IMG/VR virus record: IMGVR_UViG_3300027749_000098
Location: 1 to 64,000 of that record
Length of the DNA: 64,000 nt
Source: a virus
Strand: one strand, 5' to 3'
The translations under genes and the position numbers were made by a program. Below, piece by piece: positions 1-7,958 of this stretch. Within the stretch, counting starts at the first letter, position 1. Each line of letters opens with the position of its first letter. The notes beneath the pieces are model-generated. The model searched no databases. It worked only from the letters and a program-made list of their open reading frames with translations, and was not told the origin of the DNA.

Positions 1-580
1 ACTCTAATTCTTGTAGAGTTCCATCATTTTGAATTATATAATCAATATGAGGATTACTATACCATTCATATTCAGATTTATGAATATCTCTAGCTTCAGC
101 ATAAGCCACAAATACAGGTCTATCTACTGAGTCAAGAAATCCATACCATTCAGGTCTAGTTTCTTTTCTATCAATATGTATAAATTTAGCTCCAATAGAT
201 CTTAAAAAACTAATTTCATTTTTAAATCTAACGTCAGTAATAACTACATTATCATACTGTTGAATTTTTCTTTCTAGAGAATCAATCCAAATACTATCAA
301 GTAAATTGTTTCTACAAACTTCTGTACCAAAATACTGTAGTATATATCTAGGTGTTATAGGTTTATTAAATTTAAACGACCAAAAAGTATCAACAGTTTC
401 ACGAAAAACTCTAGATTCTTCGGTATCACCTTCTAATAAAGCTCTATCCCAACCAAAAATAGAAGATACAGCATCCTTTAACGAACCAGCAAAAGATAAA
501 GCAGTAAAATTATTTTCTACTAAAATATCGCCAGCAGTTCCTTTACCAGAACCAATAAAACCAAGTAATCCAATAATCAT
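1..580 (-). CDS. gp1: Deoxynucleoside monophosphate kinase (T4 gp1-like), 3' end outside the window
   Basis: This is the first 193 codons of a gene that runs off the left edge. The protein opens with a P-loop, GFIGSGKGT at residues 7-15, as in nucleotide kinases. The end of the visible part reads IIQNDGTLQELE, closely matching the C-terminal VITNDGSLEELF region of T4 gp1, so little is missing. In T4, gp1 phosphorylates dNMPs, including the modified nucleotide, to feed phage dNTP synthesis in the cytoplasm. The ATG at 580 directly precedes the P-loop strand. The gene follows two tRNA genes on the same strand and probably shares their transcript. The assignment to gp1 rests on the P-loop and the C-terminal match. 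Confidence 0.85.
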   Translation of the reverse strand, partial: MIIGLLGFIGSGKGTAGDILVENNFTALSFAGSLKDAVSSIFGWDRALLEGDTEESRVFRETVDTFWSFKFNKPITPRYILQYFGTEVCRNNLLDSIWIDSLERKIQQYDNVVITDVRFKNEISFLRSIGAKFIHIDRKETRPEWYGFLDSVDRPVFVAYAEARDIHKSEYEWYSNPHIDYIIQNDGTLQELE

Positions 581-602
581 AATATAATTCTCAATAAACA
601 TT

Positions 603-679
603 TGGTCTCCCATGACAGATTCGAACTGCCGACCTATCCGCCCCAAACGGATCGCTCTACCAGACTGAGCTAATGGGAG
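603..679 (-). tRNA. tRNA-Pro (anticodon UGG)
   Basis: A full cloverleaf can be folded on the minus strand. The 7-bp acceptor CTCCCAT/ATGGGAG is perfect. The D-stem is GCTC/GAGC, the anticodon stem is ATCCG/CGGAT with loop TTTGGGG (anticodon TGG), and the T-stem carries TTCGAAT. A discriminator A and an encoded CCA end follow (603-605). It lies 8 nt downstream of tRNA-Thr and 22 nt upstream of the dNMP kinase start. It would read proline codons CCA and related codons, which suit this AT-rich genome. Confidence 0.95.
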
Positions 680-687
680 TAATAATT

Positions 688-762
688 TGGAGCCTCTTCC
701 CAGAATCGAACTGAGATCTGAAGATTACAAGTCAACTGTAATAGCCATTATACTAAAGAGGC
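688..762 (-). tRNA. tRNA-Thr (anticodon UGU), weak anticodon stem
   Basis: The acceptor GCCTCTT/AAGAGGC is perfect and an encoded CCA follows a discriminator U. The T-arm is CTCAG-TTCGATT-CTGGG and the loop CTTGTAA gives anticodon TGT. G1-C72 and C2-G71 fit known threonyl-tRNA synthetase identity elements. The anticodon stem GTTGA/TCTTC contains two U-U mismatches. The D-arm GTATAATGGCTATTAC is the same as in E. coli tRNA-Gly(UCC), which also has discriminator U. The tRNA may therefore derive from a Gly tRNA or be partly degraded. Confidence 0.85.
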
Positions 763-783
763 AAATATTCTTGGTAAAGTACC

Positions 784-791
784 TATTTATA
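784..791 (-). promoter_or_regulatory. T4-type late promoter box upstream of the tRNA genes
   Basis: The minus strand reads TATAAATA, identical to the T4 late-promoter -10 box recognised by gp55. It lies about 20 nt upstream of tRNA-Thr. The tRNA and dNMP kinase transcript could thus also be made late. Confidence 0.5.
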
Positions 792-823
792 AAAATACTT
801 TACTGTATTTAGTCAAATTTTAC

Positions 824-878
824 AACTTTTTTAAAATTATTTCTAACTTTTTTAAAATTATTTCTAACTTTTTTATTA
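824..878. repeat. 21-bp direct repeat, about 2.6 copies
   Basis: The unit AACTTTTTTAAAATTATTTCT occurs twice in tandem at 824-844 and 845-865, followed by a partial third copy. It sits in the intergenic region between the TerD gene and the tRNAs, inside the predicted leader of the early transcript. No protein is encoded here. Confidence 0.8.
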
Positions 879-885
879 TAGAGGT

Positions 886-914
886 ATTATATATTAACAC
901 CTCTATAATGTCAA
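886..914 (-). promoter_or_regulatory. Consensus sigma-70 early promoter for the tRNA/dNMP kinase transcript
   Basis: On the minus strand TTGACA (914-909) is followed by a 17-bp spacer and TATAAT (891-886), a perfect sigma-70 consensus. A perfect 9-bp inverted repeat (877-885 with 899-907) brackets the -10 box and could be an operator. The -35 lies just after the stop codon of the TerD gene. Host polymerase should read it strongly on infection. Confidence 0.85.
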
Positions 915-921
915 GCACTTT

Positions 922-2985
922 TTACAAATTAAATAACGTAGATAAATTAGATGGTTCAATCTTACCTTTGGTATCAGCTACTGTTGTAATATGAAGATAT
1001 TCTTCATCAGAGTCGCCAGATAAAATCTCAGCCAATTTTTCAATAGTAATAACATTTTTATCCTGAGAAGCAGAAATAAGTTTTTTCATATTTTCAATTT
1101 CAGAATGAGCCGTCATACCAAAACGAACTCTGTTATTAAAATCTAACATAATAACCTCACCAGAATCTACGTCCAATACAAACGGAATATTAGAGTTAGC
1201 TGGTTGAGTTAAATCATATCTCGTATGTTCTTGTTCAATAGAAAAATACCTTGAATCCGACAAATGGAATCCAGCATATGCTAATTCGTTATCACTAAAC
1301 ACACTACCGCAAAATACGTTAATAATTGGCACAATATATTTTACGTTTTCTGGTATATTATCTAAATTAATTCTAACATACTCAGTTGCACCATTTGGAG
1401 CTGGAGCATTTGTTATATCACCACTATGAGTAATAAACTTGTTAGCTTGCATACCAAAATAAATTGTACTAGAATTCCAATCCTTATCAAAAGCAACAAC
1501 GCTTAAATCTAAATCAGTTCTAGTTTGTTCATTTTGAATCCAATGGGTAAACATATAAAGATATTTAGATCCAGATACCTTAATTTTAGATCCACGATCT
1601 AAATCAGCATTTTTAGATAAGAATGGAACAACTTTATCTTTTAATTCTGTGTCTACATTAACTTTACCAAGATATCCATATCGTTTATGTAATTCAGCAT
1701 AAATATCATACTGAATATCAGTAATAAATCTTGGATAATTAGCTTCCTCAACTATAGTGTTACCTTTAATATCAATAATTCTATATCGAGCATTTACGTT
1801 AATACCTAAAATAGAAAATAAATTATCAACCGAAGCTGTTGGTAATTTAGATTTAACTAACTTTCTAAATTTATCAAAATCATCGTTAGCAATACCATTA
1901 GAAACTGTTGTTAAGTTTTTTAATAAATATCCGCCATTAGTTTCCATTAATTTTTCGATTTTAACGAAATCTTTATTTTCAATAGCAGATTGAACTCTTG
2001 ATGCAAAAGTTCTAAATACCAATCGTTCAGTTTCAGTAGATTCAATGACACCTTCTTGTAAAAATTCATCAAGAATTTTATAATATTGTCTAGGAATTAC
2101 TTCTTCTTTAGATCCAACAGCTACTCTAGCAACAAATCCAATAGTTTTAAATTTGTTAATAAAACCTTTTTGTTGGAACAAATGGATATGTTTAAAAAAT
2201 CTAACCCAAGCTTGTCTGTTTATACCAGTAGCTTCAAATAAAGTTTCATAAGAAAAATCATTTAAAAATTTAAGTAATGCAATTCTGTGTTTCCATGTTA
2301 AAGAAATATAACTAACATCGCTAGGCAATTTAATATCATTAATAGACGAAACAGCATATCGTAAAGCATCAGCAGGTTTACATTTTAACGCAGTTAATGT
2401 ATCATATAAATCTAATCCATCATCTACTAATGCAGAAACTACGCTAATGCGAGCTTCATCGCTATAAATTCGTTGATATGTACCAATTTCACTGGCAAAT
2501 ACTTTAGCCAAACTAACTAAAACTTCTAACTGTTTTTTATCTAAAGCAACTTTAGATTTTACTAATTCCATAAACAAGTTTTTAGCTTCATTAACATAAG
2601 CCAATGAAACTGTTTTTTGTTCAGTAAAATTAACCTGAGATAATAATTTTTCCATATAAGATGGATCACACAAATCATTACCAGAAAGTTGAACCATATA
2701 ACCAAAAATTTGAACTACAAATTCACCAAAAGTAAAACTAGTTCTAGATTCCCAGTTAGTAAATAAAGGTCTGTTAAGTTTTCCAACAGTATAATCTTTT
2801 ACAATACTGTTACAGAATTTAAACGCAACATCTTCAGTGGTATGTGAAATTTCTCGTAACAAATCACGAGAAACATTAATTCCATAAGGTAAAAGTTCCA
2901 TTGCCATAGCATTAGCAATAGCCATTGAATCTTTATTGAAGTTATCGTTAGATAAAATAAAATATTTGTCACTTGAAATTTTCAT
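922..2985 (-). CDS. TerD-domain protein
   Basis: The C-terminal third carries a TerD/stress-protein domain: DLDLSVVAFDKDW, then HSGDITNAP, then INLDNIPENVKYIVPIINVF. This matches the acidic Ca-binding fold of TerD/TerE proteins. The N-terminal roughly 400 residues are helical-looking and not recognised. The ATG at 2985 is preferred over the one at 2997, because GAGGA sits 6 nt upstream of it; the product is then 687 residues. TerD proteins are linked to tellurite resistance, phage resistance and stress in bacteria, but their role in a phage is unknown. A near-consensus promoter and a leader of about 150 nt precede the gene. It could be a counter-defence or host-takeover protein, which is inference only. 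Confidence 0.7.
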   Translation of the reverse strand: MKISSDKYFILSNDNFNKDSMAIANAMAMELLPYGINVSRDLLREISHTTEDVAFKFCNSIVKDYTVGKLNRPLFTNWESRTSFTFGEFVVQIFGYMVQLSGNDLCDPSYMEKLLSQVNFTEQKTVSLAYVNEAKNLFMELVKSKVALDKKQLEVLVSLAKVFASEIGTYQRIYSDEARISVVSALVDDGLDLYDTLTALKCKPADALRYAVSSINDIKLPSDVSYISLTWKHRIALLKFLNDFSYETLFEATGINRQAWVRFFKHIHLFQQKGFINKFKTIGFVARVAVGSKEEVIPRQYYKILDEFLQEGVIESTETERLVFRTFASRVQSAIENKDFVKIEKLMETNGGYLLKNLTTVSNGIANDDFDKFRKLVKSKLPTASVDNLFSILGINVNARYRIIDIKGNTIVEEANYPRFITDIQYDIYAELHKRYGYLGKVNVDTELKDKVVPFLSKNADLDRGSKIKVSGSKYLYMFTHWIQNEQTRTDLDLSVVAFDKDWNSSTIYFGMQANKFITHSGDITNAPAPNGATEYVRINLDNIPENVKYIVPIINVFCGSVFSDNELAYAGFHLSDSRYFSIEQEHTRYDLTQPANSNIPFVLDVDSGEVIMLDFNNRVRFGMTAHSEIENMKKLISASQDKNVITIEKLAEILSGDSDEEYLHITTVADTKGKIEPSNLSTLFNL

Positions 2986-3144
2986 ATATTTCCTCATAAT
3001 AAAAAAGATTCCGAATAAGTAAAGGGATTAATTTGCAGTTATATCTTTACTAGTAGCTGGAAACCAAAAAAGGAACCTCGAAATAATTAGGGGCATTTAT
3101 ATAGTAATATCCTAATCTTAGCTGAGAACAAAAACTATACAAAC
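2986..3144 (-). other. Long 5' leader of the TerD gene
   Basis: About 150 nt separate the predicted transcription start from the TerD ATG, and no protein is encoded here. On the minus strand there are two inverted repeats, ATTAGG with CCTAAT and AGTAAAG with CTTTACT. These would form two stem-loops before the ribosome binding site. The function is unknown; leader regulation is possible. Confidence 0.4.
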
Positions 3145-3173
3145 ATTATACTATAGACTTAAAAATAAGTCAA
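3145..3173 (-). promoter_or_regulatory. Sigma-70 early promoter for the TerD gene
   Basis: TTGACT (3173-3168), a 17-bp spacer and TATAAT (3150-3145) are present on the minus strand. The 19 bp at 3169-3187, covering the upstream gene's stop codon and the -35, are identical to those at 910-928. Confidence 0.8.
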
Positions 3174-3180
3174 GCACTTT

Positions 3181-3975
3181 TTACAAAGCACCCAAATAAT
3201 TCGCTACAGCAGGTAAGTTACCTTGGAACTGATAACTACCAACATGAATACAATTAACCCATGGAGCCATCCAAACTTCAATTCCAATTTTTCTGCATTG
3301 TTGACAGAAATGATAATCTTCGCTTAATACGCGATTTGATTCTTCATCGATTTCAACATTAAAATATGAATGAATTTTACGGTCTCCACCAAAATGTTGT
3401 GTACCAACGTGATCAGGAGTATATTCGTATTGAGGAAATGCCTCTTTAAACTTACCTAAAACGTCTTTACGAATCATCATCATACCAGTTCCGATTTCAA
3501 GAACTTGTAATGGTTCAGTGACATTAAATTGTGTAGTACCAGCAACAGGATTAAACACAATATCACCACCCAAACGTTCTAATTCACCAGCTGAGATATT
3601 CGGATTCTTAATAATTGCTTTTTTAATATTATCCCATTTAATTGTTTTCTTTGGGTACGGAGCGCCAATAATATCTTTATCTAATACTAACATGGCAATA
3701 ACATCCATTGCATTAAAACCAATATCAGCATCAATAAACATCATATGAGAACAATCAGAACGTAAAAATTCATCAACTAAATAATTTCTTGCTCTCTGAA
3801 TCAAACTTTCATTAAATAAGAAAGAGAATTTAACTTCAACTCCATATTGCAATGCAGCCATTTGTAAATCTAAACAAGATTTCATATAAGCACCAAGGCA
3901 ACTACCGCCATACATTGGAGTAGCAACAAATAGTTTTTTGCCTTGTAGGTTTTCTTTTGATAATTTAATTTCCAT
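3181..3975 (-). CDS. GT-A type glycosyltransferase
   Basis: The protein (264 residues) begins KKLFVATPMYGG and carries MMFIDADIGF near residues 78-87, where DAD is the DxD-type metal/nucleotide-sugar motif of GT-A glycosyltransferases. The pattern NESLIQRARN before the DxD and 'IGAPYPKK' after it are typical of a family common in T4-like phages of aquatic bacteria. Its acceptor is not known; modified DNA or a virion protein are both possible. The ribosome binding site is weak. The stop codon lies within the conserved promoter cassette of the next gene. It is separate from the second glycosyltransferase at 14.6 kb. Confidence 0.75.
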   Translation of the reverse strand: MEIKLSKENLQGKKLFVATPMYGGSCLGAYMKSCLDLQMAALQYGVEVKFSFLFNESLIQRARNYLVDEFLRSDCSHMMFIDADIGFNAMDVIAMLVLDKDIIGAPYPKKTIKWDNIKKAIIKNPNISAGELERLGGDIVFNPVAGTTQFNVTEPLQVLEIGTGMMMIRKDVLGKFKEAFPQYEYTPDHVGTQHFGGDRKIHSYFNVEIDEESNRVLSEDYHFCQQCRKIGIEVWMAPWVNCIHVGSYQFQGNLPAVANYLGAL

Positions 3976-3999
3976 AATTTAAGTGGTCTCTTTTAGAAT

Positions 4000-4287
4000 T
4001 TAATTGTTAATTTTATTTTGCACATCTTCTGGTATTGCAAATATATGTTCACTAATCGTAGAATTGTATTTAGATGCAGCAGTTTCTCGTACTTTTTTTA
4101 TTGCTTCAGCTTCTCTATTTGGAATTAAAGGGGTTTTTGAAATATCCTCAGTGTAATGAATTTTACATGAATATTCTTGAACTTCATTAAATGCTCGAAT
4201 ATCTTCTATAAAATGCCTAAAATGTATTTTACTTAATTTCCAAATAGTAGAAATAGTTACACATGTACGACATTTACTTCTTGCCAT
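4000..4287 (-). CDS. Small hypothetical protein with N-terminal CxxC
   Basis: This 95-residue basic protein is not recognised. It starts MARSKCRTC, a single CxxC, and is rich in Lys, Glu and Ile after that. It overlaps the end of the deformylase-like gene by 14 nt and is read from the same transcript, so its expression is probably coupled. The glycosyltransferase follows 25 nt later. A nucleic-acid-binding role is possible but not shown. Confidence 0.6.
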   Translation of the reverse strand: MARSKCRTCVTISTIWKLSKIHFRHFIEDIRAFNEVQEYSCKIHYTEDISKTPLIPNREAEAIKKVRETAASKYNSTISEHIFAIPEDVQNKINN

Positions 4288-4885
4288 TTTTACCTCTCTT
4301 TTTCGTAATTATGTGACTCTTTACAAATTTCTTAATTTTTTTATTTAGAGCAGTTTCAGCTCGTTCTAGGACAAATTTAGAAACTTTAGTTTTAAAATCA
4401 ATTCCATTTAATCTATCTATTCCTTGTTGAATAATTCTTGAAGTTAAACCATCGAACCTAGTCATCTTTTCATTTCCTTCGAAATCTTGATATGAAACAA
4501 TAACTGTAGTAGGGCGTTTAACTGCAATTAATAAACCCATATTACTTAAATCAGATTCTTCTAATAAAATTTCGCCATGCGATTCAATAACAATAGGGTT
4601 AAAAAATGCAACAAAATTATCCTCAGCGCCAGCAACTAATACTTTGTGTTCTAATCCGCATTGATTTGCAGCAATTCCATATACTTTATGGAATTTACAT
4701 GTTGCAATTAACTTTGAAGCAATTTCGCTAGAATTTAATTCAGTATTGGTAAAATCGAAGTGTTTTAACTTTGTAGTTAAAACTGGATCTTTTTGATCAC
4801 ATAATTCATAACCAAGAAATTGAGGTTCAGGCACTGCTGCAGCCTGAGAAACTACATCAGCAGTATTATATATAAACTCACTCAT
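4274..4885 (-). CDS. Peptide deformylase-like protein without active-site residues
   Basis: The 203-residue protein has the order of peptide deformylase motifs. Motif 1 is GIAANQ (70-75; normally GLAAPQ). Motif 2 is ESDLS (110-114; normally EGCLS). Motif 3 is QGIDRLNG (154-161; normally HEIDHLNG). The metal ligands Cys, His and His are replaced by Asp112, Gln154 and Arg158, and the catalytic Glu by Gly155. Removal of formyl groups is therefore not expected. A lysine-rich C-terminal tail (about 183-203) is added. The surrounding fold residues (FFNPIVIE, VSYQDFEGN) are well kept, so this looks like a maintained pseudoenzyme, perhaps binding ribosomes or nascent peptides (inference). It overlaps gp46-C by 4 nt. 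Confidence 0.8.
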   Translation of the reverse strand: MSEFIYNTADVVSQAAAVPEPQFLGYELCDQKDPVLTTKLKHFDFTNTELNSSEIASKLIATCKFHKVYGIAANQCGLEHKVLVAGAEDNFVAFFNPIVIESHGEILLEESDLSNMGLLIAVKRPTTVIVSYQDFEGNEKMTRFDGLTSRIIQQGIDRLNGIDFKTKVSKFVLERAETALNKKIKKFVKSHIITKKRGKNGKK

Positions 4886-6855
4886 TGTATAACCTTCATC
4901 TTTGAAAAGTTTTTTATTTTTTCGAACTTTAATACAGTATCGAATTTATCTGATACTTGATCAGACTTATGACTAATAACAAATATATTTGTACTTTTAT
5001 CAACTGATGATAATAAATTCATAAAAACATCAGTACCCCCAGTATCAAGACTGCCGTCCATTATTTCGTCAAGAATTAATAAATTGGTATTTACTGAATT
5101 TTTTAATCTAGCTAGTTGTCTAAATGAAAATAAAATAGCTAAATCTAACCTAGTTTTTTCGCCCTCAGAAAAATTTGCATAAGTAAATTCATCTCTATGA
5201 CGCGATTTAATTACTTCTTCAAAATTTTCATTAATATTAAAATTAACAAAGAAATCTAATTGAGCCAAATACTGATTTATATATTTATTTAAAATAGGAA
5301 GATACTGTTTAATTATACGAGTTTTAATTCCTCCATCTTTTAACATAACAGAAATAAAATCATAATAACTTTTTTCATTTATATATTCTTCATATTTTTC
5401 AACATAAATATCTAATGATTCAATTAATTCTTGCAGTTTATCTGAACCATTATCAGTGGTATTTGATGAATCTTTTAGTTGATCAATTTCATTAGAAACT
5501 AGTTTTATATATTTTTGCGCAGAAACAATATTTGAATTTTTCTCTGATAAAATACTTGAATTCTTTAAAATTTTAGCGTTTATCTTGGATATAGCAACTA
5601 ATCTATCAGTAGCAACCTTTAATTCCTTAGATAATTTTTTTTCGCCATCAACTAATTCTATTAATTTAGTGCTATTTTTTTCAATAATTTCCTGTTTAAA
5701 CACAGAATTAATAGATTGACGGCATGTTGGACAATTATCATTTGAATGATAGAATGTATTATCTTTTTCTACCTTAGATATATTATCGCGCAATTTACCT
5801 TCAATTAATAATAATTTATTTTTCTTTTTTTCAACGACATCCATATCAGAAATTTCATGACCCAGTCGTTCGTTTTCAGACAATAACTCAGAGATAGTTT
5901 GCTGTAAATCTTCAACTTCAACACAAGTATTTGCAATTAATTCTTTTTTTCTAAGAATTAGTTCATCAGAAACTTGATTGGTACGTTTAATATTTTGTTT
6001 TTGAAGTTCTATTTTGTCTTTAAATAATTCAATATTAAATTTACAATCTTGAACAGTTTCTTTAATTCCAGATACTTTATCTTTAACAATAGAGTTCATG
6101 TTAGAAAAAATCTGAATATCAAGCAAATCTTCAATAACAGAGCGTCTATCTCCAGCTGATAACTGCATAAAAGGAGTATATCTAGCTGAGCCAAGAATAA
6201 CAACTTGAGTAAAAGATTTATAACTCATTTTAAGTATATATCTTTCTAATTGTTCTTGATAATCTTTTACTTTTGCGTCTTGGCGAACTAAATCACCATT
6301 ACAATAAACTTCAAAAATATTTGGTTTAATACCACGAATAATTTTATATTTGTTTGGACCAATAGAAAACTCAACTTCAGTAACCAATTCAGATTTATTA
6401 ATTGAATTTATTAAACCGCTTTTGTTAATTTTTCTAAAAGGTTTTCCATAAAGGGCAAAGGTGATTGCATCAATAAACGTTGAATTGTGTGATACCAAAC
6501 CATTAGCATAAAATTCCTTAACATCGGCAACTTGTAAATCAAAAAGATCTTCCTTAGTTTTTAAGTGTTTAATCAATTTAATTTTCACAGGACCGTTTTC
6601 TGTGAATAAAAAATCACCAACAGATAAATTTTTACTAGCAACCCAATTACAATCATTACTTAACATAAGATGATCTGGAGAAACTTTTAGGATTTCTCCA
6701 GATTCAGATTCAAGCTTTATCACATCAGATTTTTTAGCAGTTAAAGCTGCCCCTTCAATACATTTATATCCGAAACGAGTTTTTACAGAAAGCGTTCCTA
6801 TTAGATTTGGATATTTTTTATAAAATTGTACAACATCACCAACTGTAGTTTTCAT
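4882..6855 (-). CDS. gp46: gp46 recombination endonuclease large subunit, C-terminal part, with C-intein at its N-terminus
   Basis: Residues 1-124 are a C-intein: block B-like KVSPDHLML near 57-65, and the C-terminal splice motif FYANGLVSHN followed by Ser125 as the +1 nucleophile. From STFIDAITFALYGKPF onward the protein is T4 gp46 (SbcC/Rad50 ATPase): a zinc-hook CPTC near residue 375 between coiled coils, the ABC signature FSEGEKTR near 563, Walker B LLILDE near 593 and the H-loop ISHKS near 628. With gp47 it forms the nuclease that resects DNA ends for recombination-dependent replication. It lacks the P-loop, which is supplied by the separate N-half (7959-8159). Splicing would give 573 residues (T4: 560). 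The ATG overlaps the endonuclease stop as ATGA. Confidence 0.93.
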   Translation of the reverse strand: MKTTVGDVVQFYKKYPNLIGTLSVKTRFGYKCIEGAALTAKKSDVIKLESESGEILKVSPDHLMLSNDCNWVASKNLSVGDFLFTENGPVKIKLIKHLKTKEDLFDLQVADVKEFYANGLVSHNSTFIDAITFALYGKPFRKINKSGLINSINKSELVTEVEFSIGPNKYKIIRGIKPNIFEVYCNGDLVRQDAKVKDYQEQLERYILKMSYKSFTQVVILGSARYTPFMQLSAGDRRSVIEDLLDIQIFSNMNSIVKDKVSGIKETVQDCKFNIELFKDKIELQKQNIKRTNQVSDELILRKKELIANTCVEVEDLQQTISELLSENERLGHEISDMDVVEKKKNKLLLIEGKLRDNISKVEKDNTFYHSNDNCPTCRQSINSVFKQEIIEKNSTKLIELVDGEKKLSKELKVATDRLVAISKINAKILKNSSILSEKNSNIVSAQKYIKLVSNEIDQLKDSSNTTDNGSDKLQELIESLDIYVEKYEEYINEKSYYDFISVMLKDGGIKTRIIKQYLPILNKYINQYLAQLDFFVNFNINENFEEVIKSRHRDEFTYANFSEGEKTRLDLAILFSFRQLARLKNSVNTNLLILDEIMDGSLDTGGTDVFMNLLSSVDKSTNIFVISHKSDQVSDKFDTVLKFEKIKNFSKMKVIQ

Positions 6856-7907
6856 AATAAATTTTGCGTGTAAGTTTCAATAAATTGTTTATAGTCGTTT
6901 TTATTAGTCAGAATAACTGAACCAAAAGTAGATTCTTTATATTTCATTTTTTGTATATATACATCATCTGTATAGCCAGCTAATTCCACCCAAACATTAG
7001 AATTAATCAAATAAAAATCGCACCGCATTTTAGAGTTTGGATAATATTTTTCTATTATAAAATCTACACCATTTACAAACCCATTTTCAACTAACATATA
7101 GTAAAATAATATTTCATTAGAAGAACGAAGTAATTTATTTTCAACTTTCATCGAATACAAATAATTACCATGTTTACCTTTTAGTAATATTGGAGCATCA
7201 GTAGATTTAAACTCTAAAAACGTTCTTAACCAAGAATCAATATTTTCGGGTTTATCGTTAACCAACTCAAAATAATACGACTTTAAGTATTTCTTCTTAA
7301 AATTAACCATAGACAAATATAAATCAAATTCATCTAAATTTTTCAATATAAAGAGTTTTATATCCTCTAAAGAATAAAAAATTTCGCAATTTCTTGAGAT
7401 TAAATTTTCTACAAATTTTTGTCTACCAAAAATTTCTCCATATTTTTCAATAAATGTAGTTAATTTAAAAGTAGATTTTTTAGAATTTATTAGATTAAGT
7501 TCATCAACAGATTTAGAATTAAGTGTTGAATTCCATTTTTCTTGCCTATCGATCCAAATAGATAAACCTACATCATATCCATATTTCTGTATACATTTTT
7601 CTCTAGAAAAAGTTGATTGAATTTCAGAAACGCGTAAAATCGCTTCCTGAGTCGATAAACCTTTATATTCCCAGTATTCTATACATCTAGGAGAAAGACG
7701 TTTAAAACTTTCTTTAGGCTTGTTTGAATTGGTTTTAGCACCCTTTTTTTGATGTTCCAACCTCATTTCTTCAGCTTTTTCCAAATCCACGTTAAATTTA
7801 TGAATATAATATTCAACGTTAGTTGGCCTGCGAATTTTTATTTGATACTTAGCTTCTTCAATAGAATATCCTTTTTGTATCCAGGTTTCCAATTTAAACG
7901 CAGACAT
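6852..7907 (-). CDS. Free-standing homing endonuclease, PD-(D/E)XK/Vsr-like, inside fractured gp46
   Basis: The 351-residue protein lies between the two intein-bearing halves of gp46. The C-terminal third (about 250-351) has a PD-(D/E)XK/EDxHD-like pattern: NEILFYYML, then MRCDFYLI, then VWVELAG, then YIQKMKYKE and VILTNKN. The N-terminal part has repeated short helical units of the type YWEYKGLSTQEA and CIQKYGYDVG, a typical DNA-recognition arrangement in phage homing enzymes. Vsr-like nucleases in fractured split-intein genes are known from phage metagenomes. It has its own late promoter (7938-7945) and a good ribosome binding site (AGGGGTG). It probably cuts unoccupied gp46 alleles to spread the element; target and activity are inferred. 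Confidence 0.8.
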   Translation of the reverse strand: MSAFKLETWIQKGYSIEEAKYQIKIRRPTNVEYYIHKFNVDLEKAEEMRLEHQKKGAKTNSNKPKESFKRLSPRCIEYWEYKGLSTQEAILRVSEIQSTFSREKCIQKYGYDVGLSIWIDRQEKWNSTLNSKSVDELNLINSKKSTFKLTTFIEKYGEIFGRQKFVENLISRNCEIFYSLEDIKLFILKNLDEFDLYLSMVNFKKKYLKSYYFELVNDKPENIDSWLRTFLEFKSTDAPILLKGKHGNYLYSMKVENKLLRSSNEILFYYMLVENGFVNGVDFIIEKYYPNSKMRCDFYLINSNVWVELAGYTDDVYIQKMKYKESTFGSVILTNKNDYKQFIETYTQNLL

Positions 7908-7937
7908 AATTACACCCCTATTTACTTAATATAATTA

Positions 7938-7945
7938 TATTTATA
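7938..7945 (-). promoter_or_regulatory. Late promoter for the gp46 endonuclease and gp46-C
   Basis: TATAAATA on the minus strand, 31 nt upstream of the endonuclease ATG, in the 51-nt gap after the gp46 N-half. It would let the endonuclease and C-half be transcribed independently of gp47 and the N-half. Confidence 0.6.
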
Positions 7946-7958
7946 ATTTTTAAATGGT

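Noticed and set aside
306-587. Plus-strand open frame at the left edge
   Set aside because: It is the complement of the dNMP kinase gene, whose P-loop is clear.
877-907. Inverted repeat after the TerD gene as a transcription terminator
   Set aside because: Neither strand has a T-run after the stem, and the repeat overlaps a consensus promoter, so an operator is more likely.
4274-4885. Active peptide deformylase
   Set aside because: All metal ligands and the catalytic Glu are substituted, so only the fold can be claimed.
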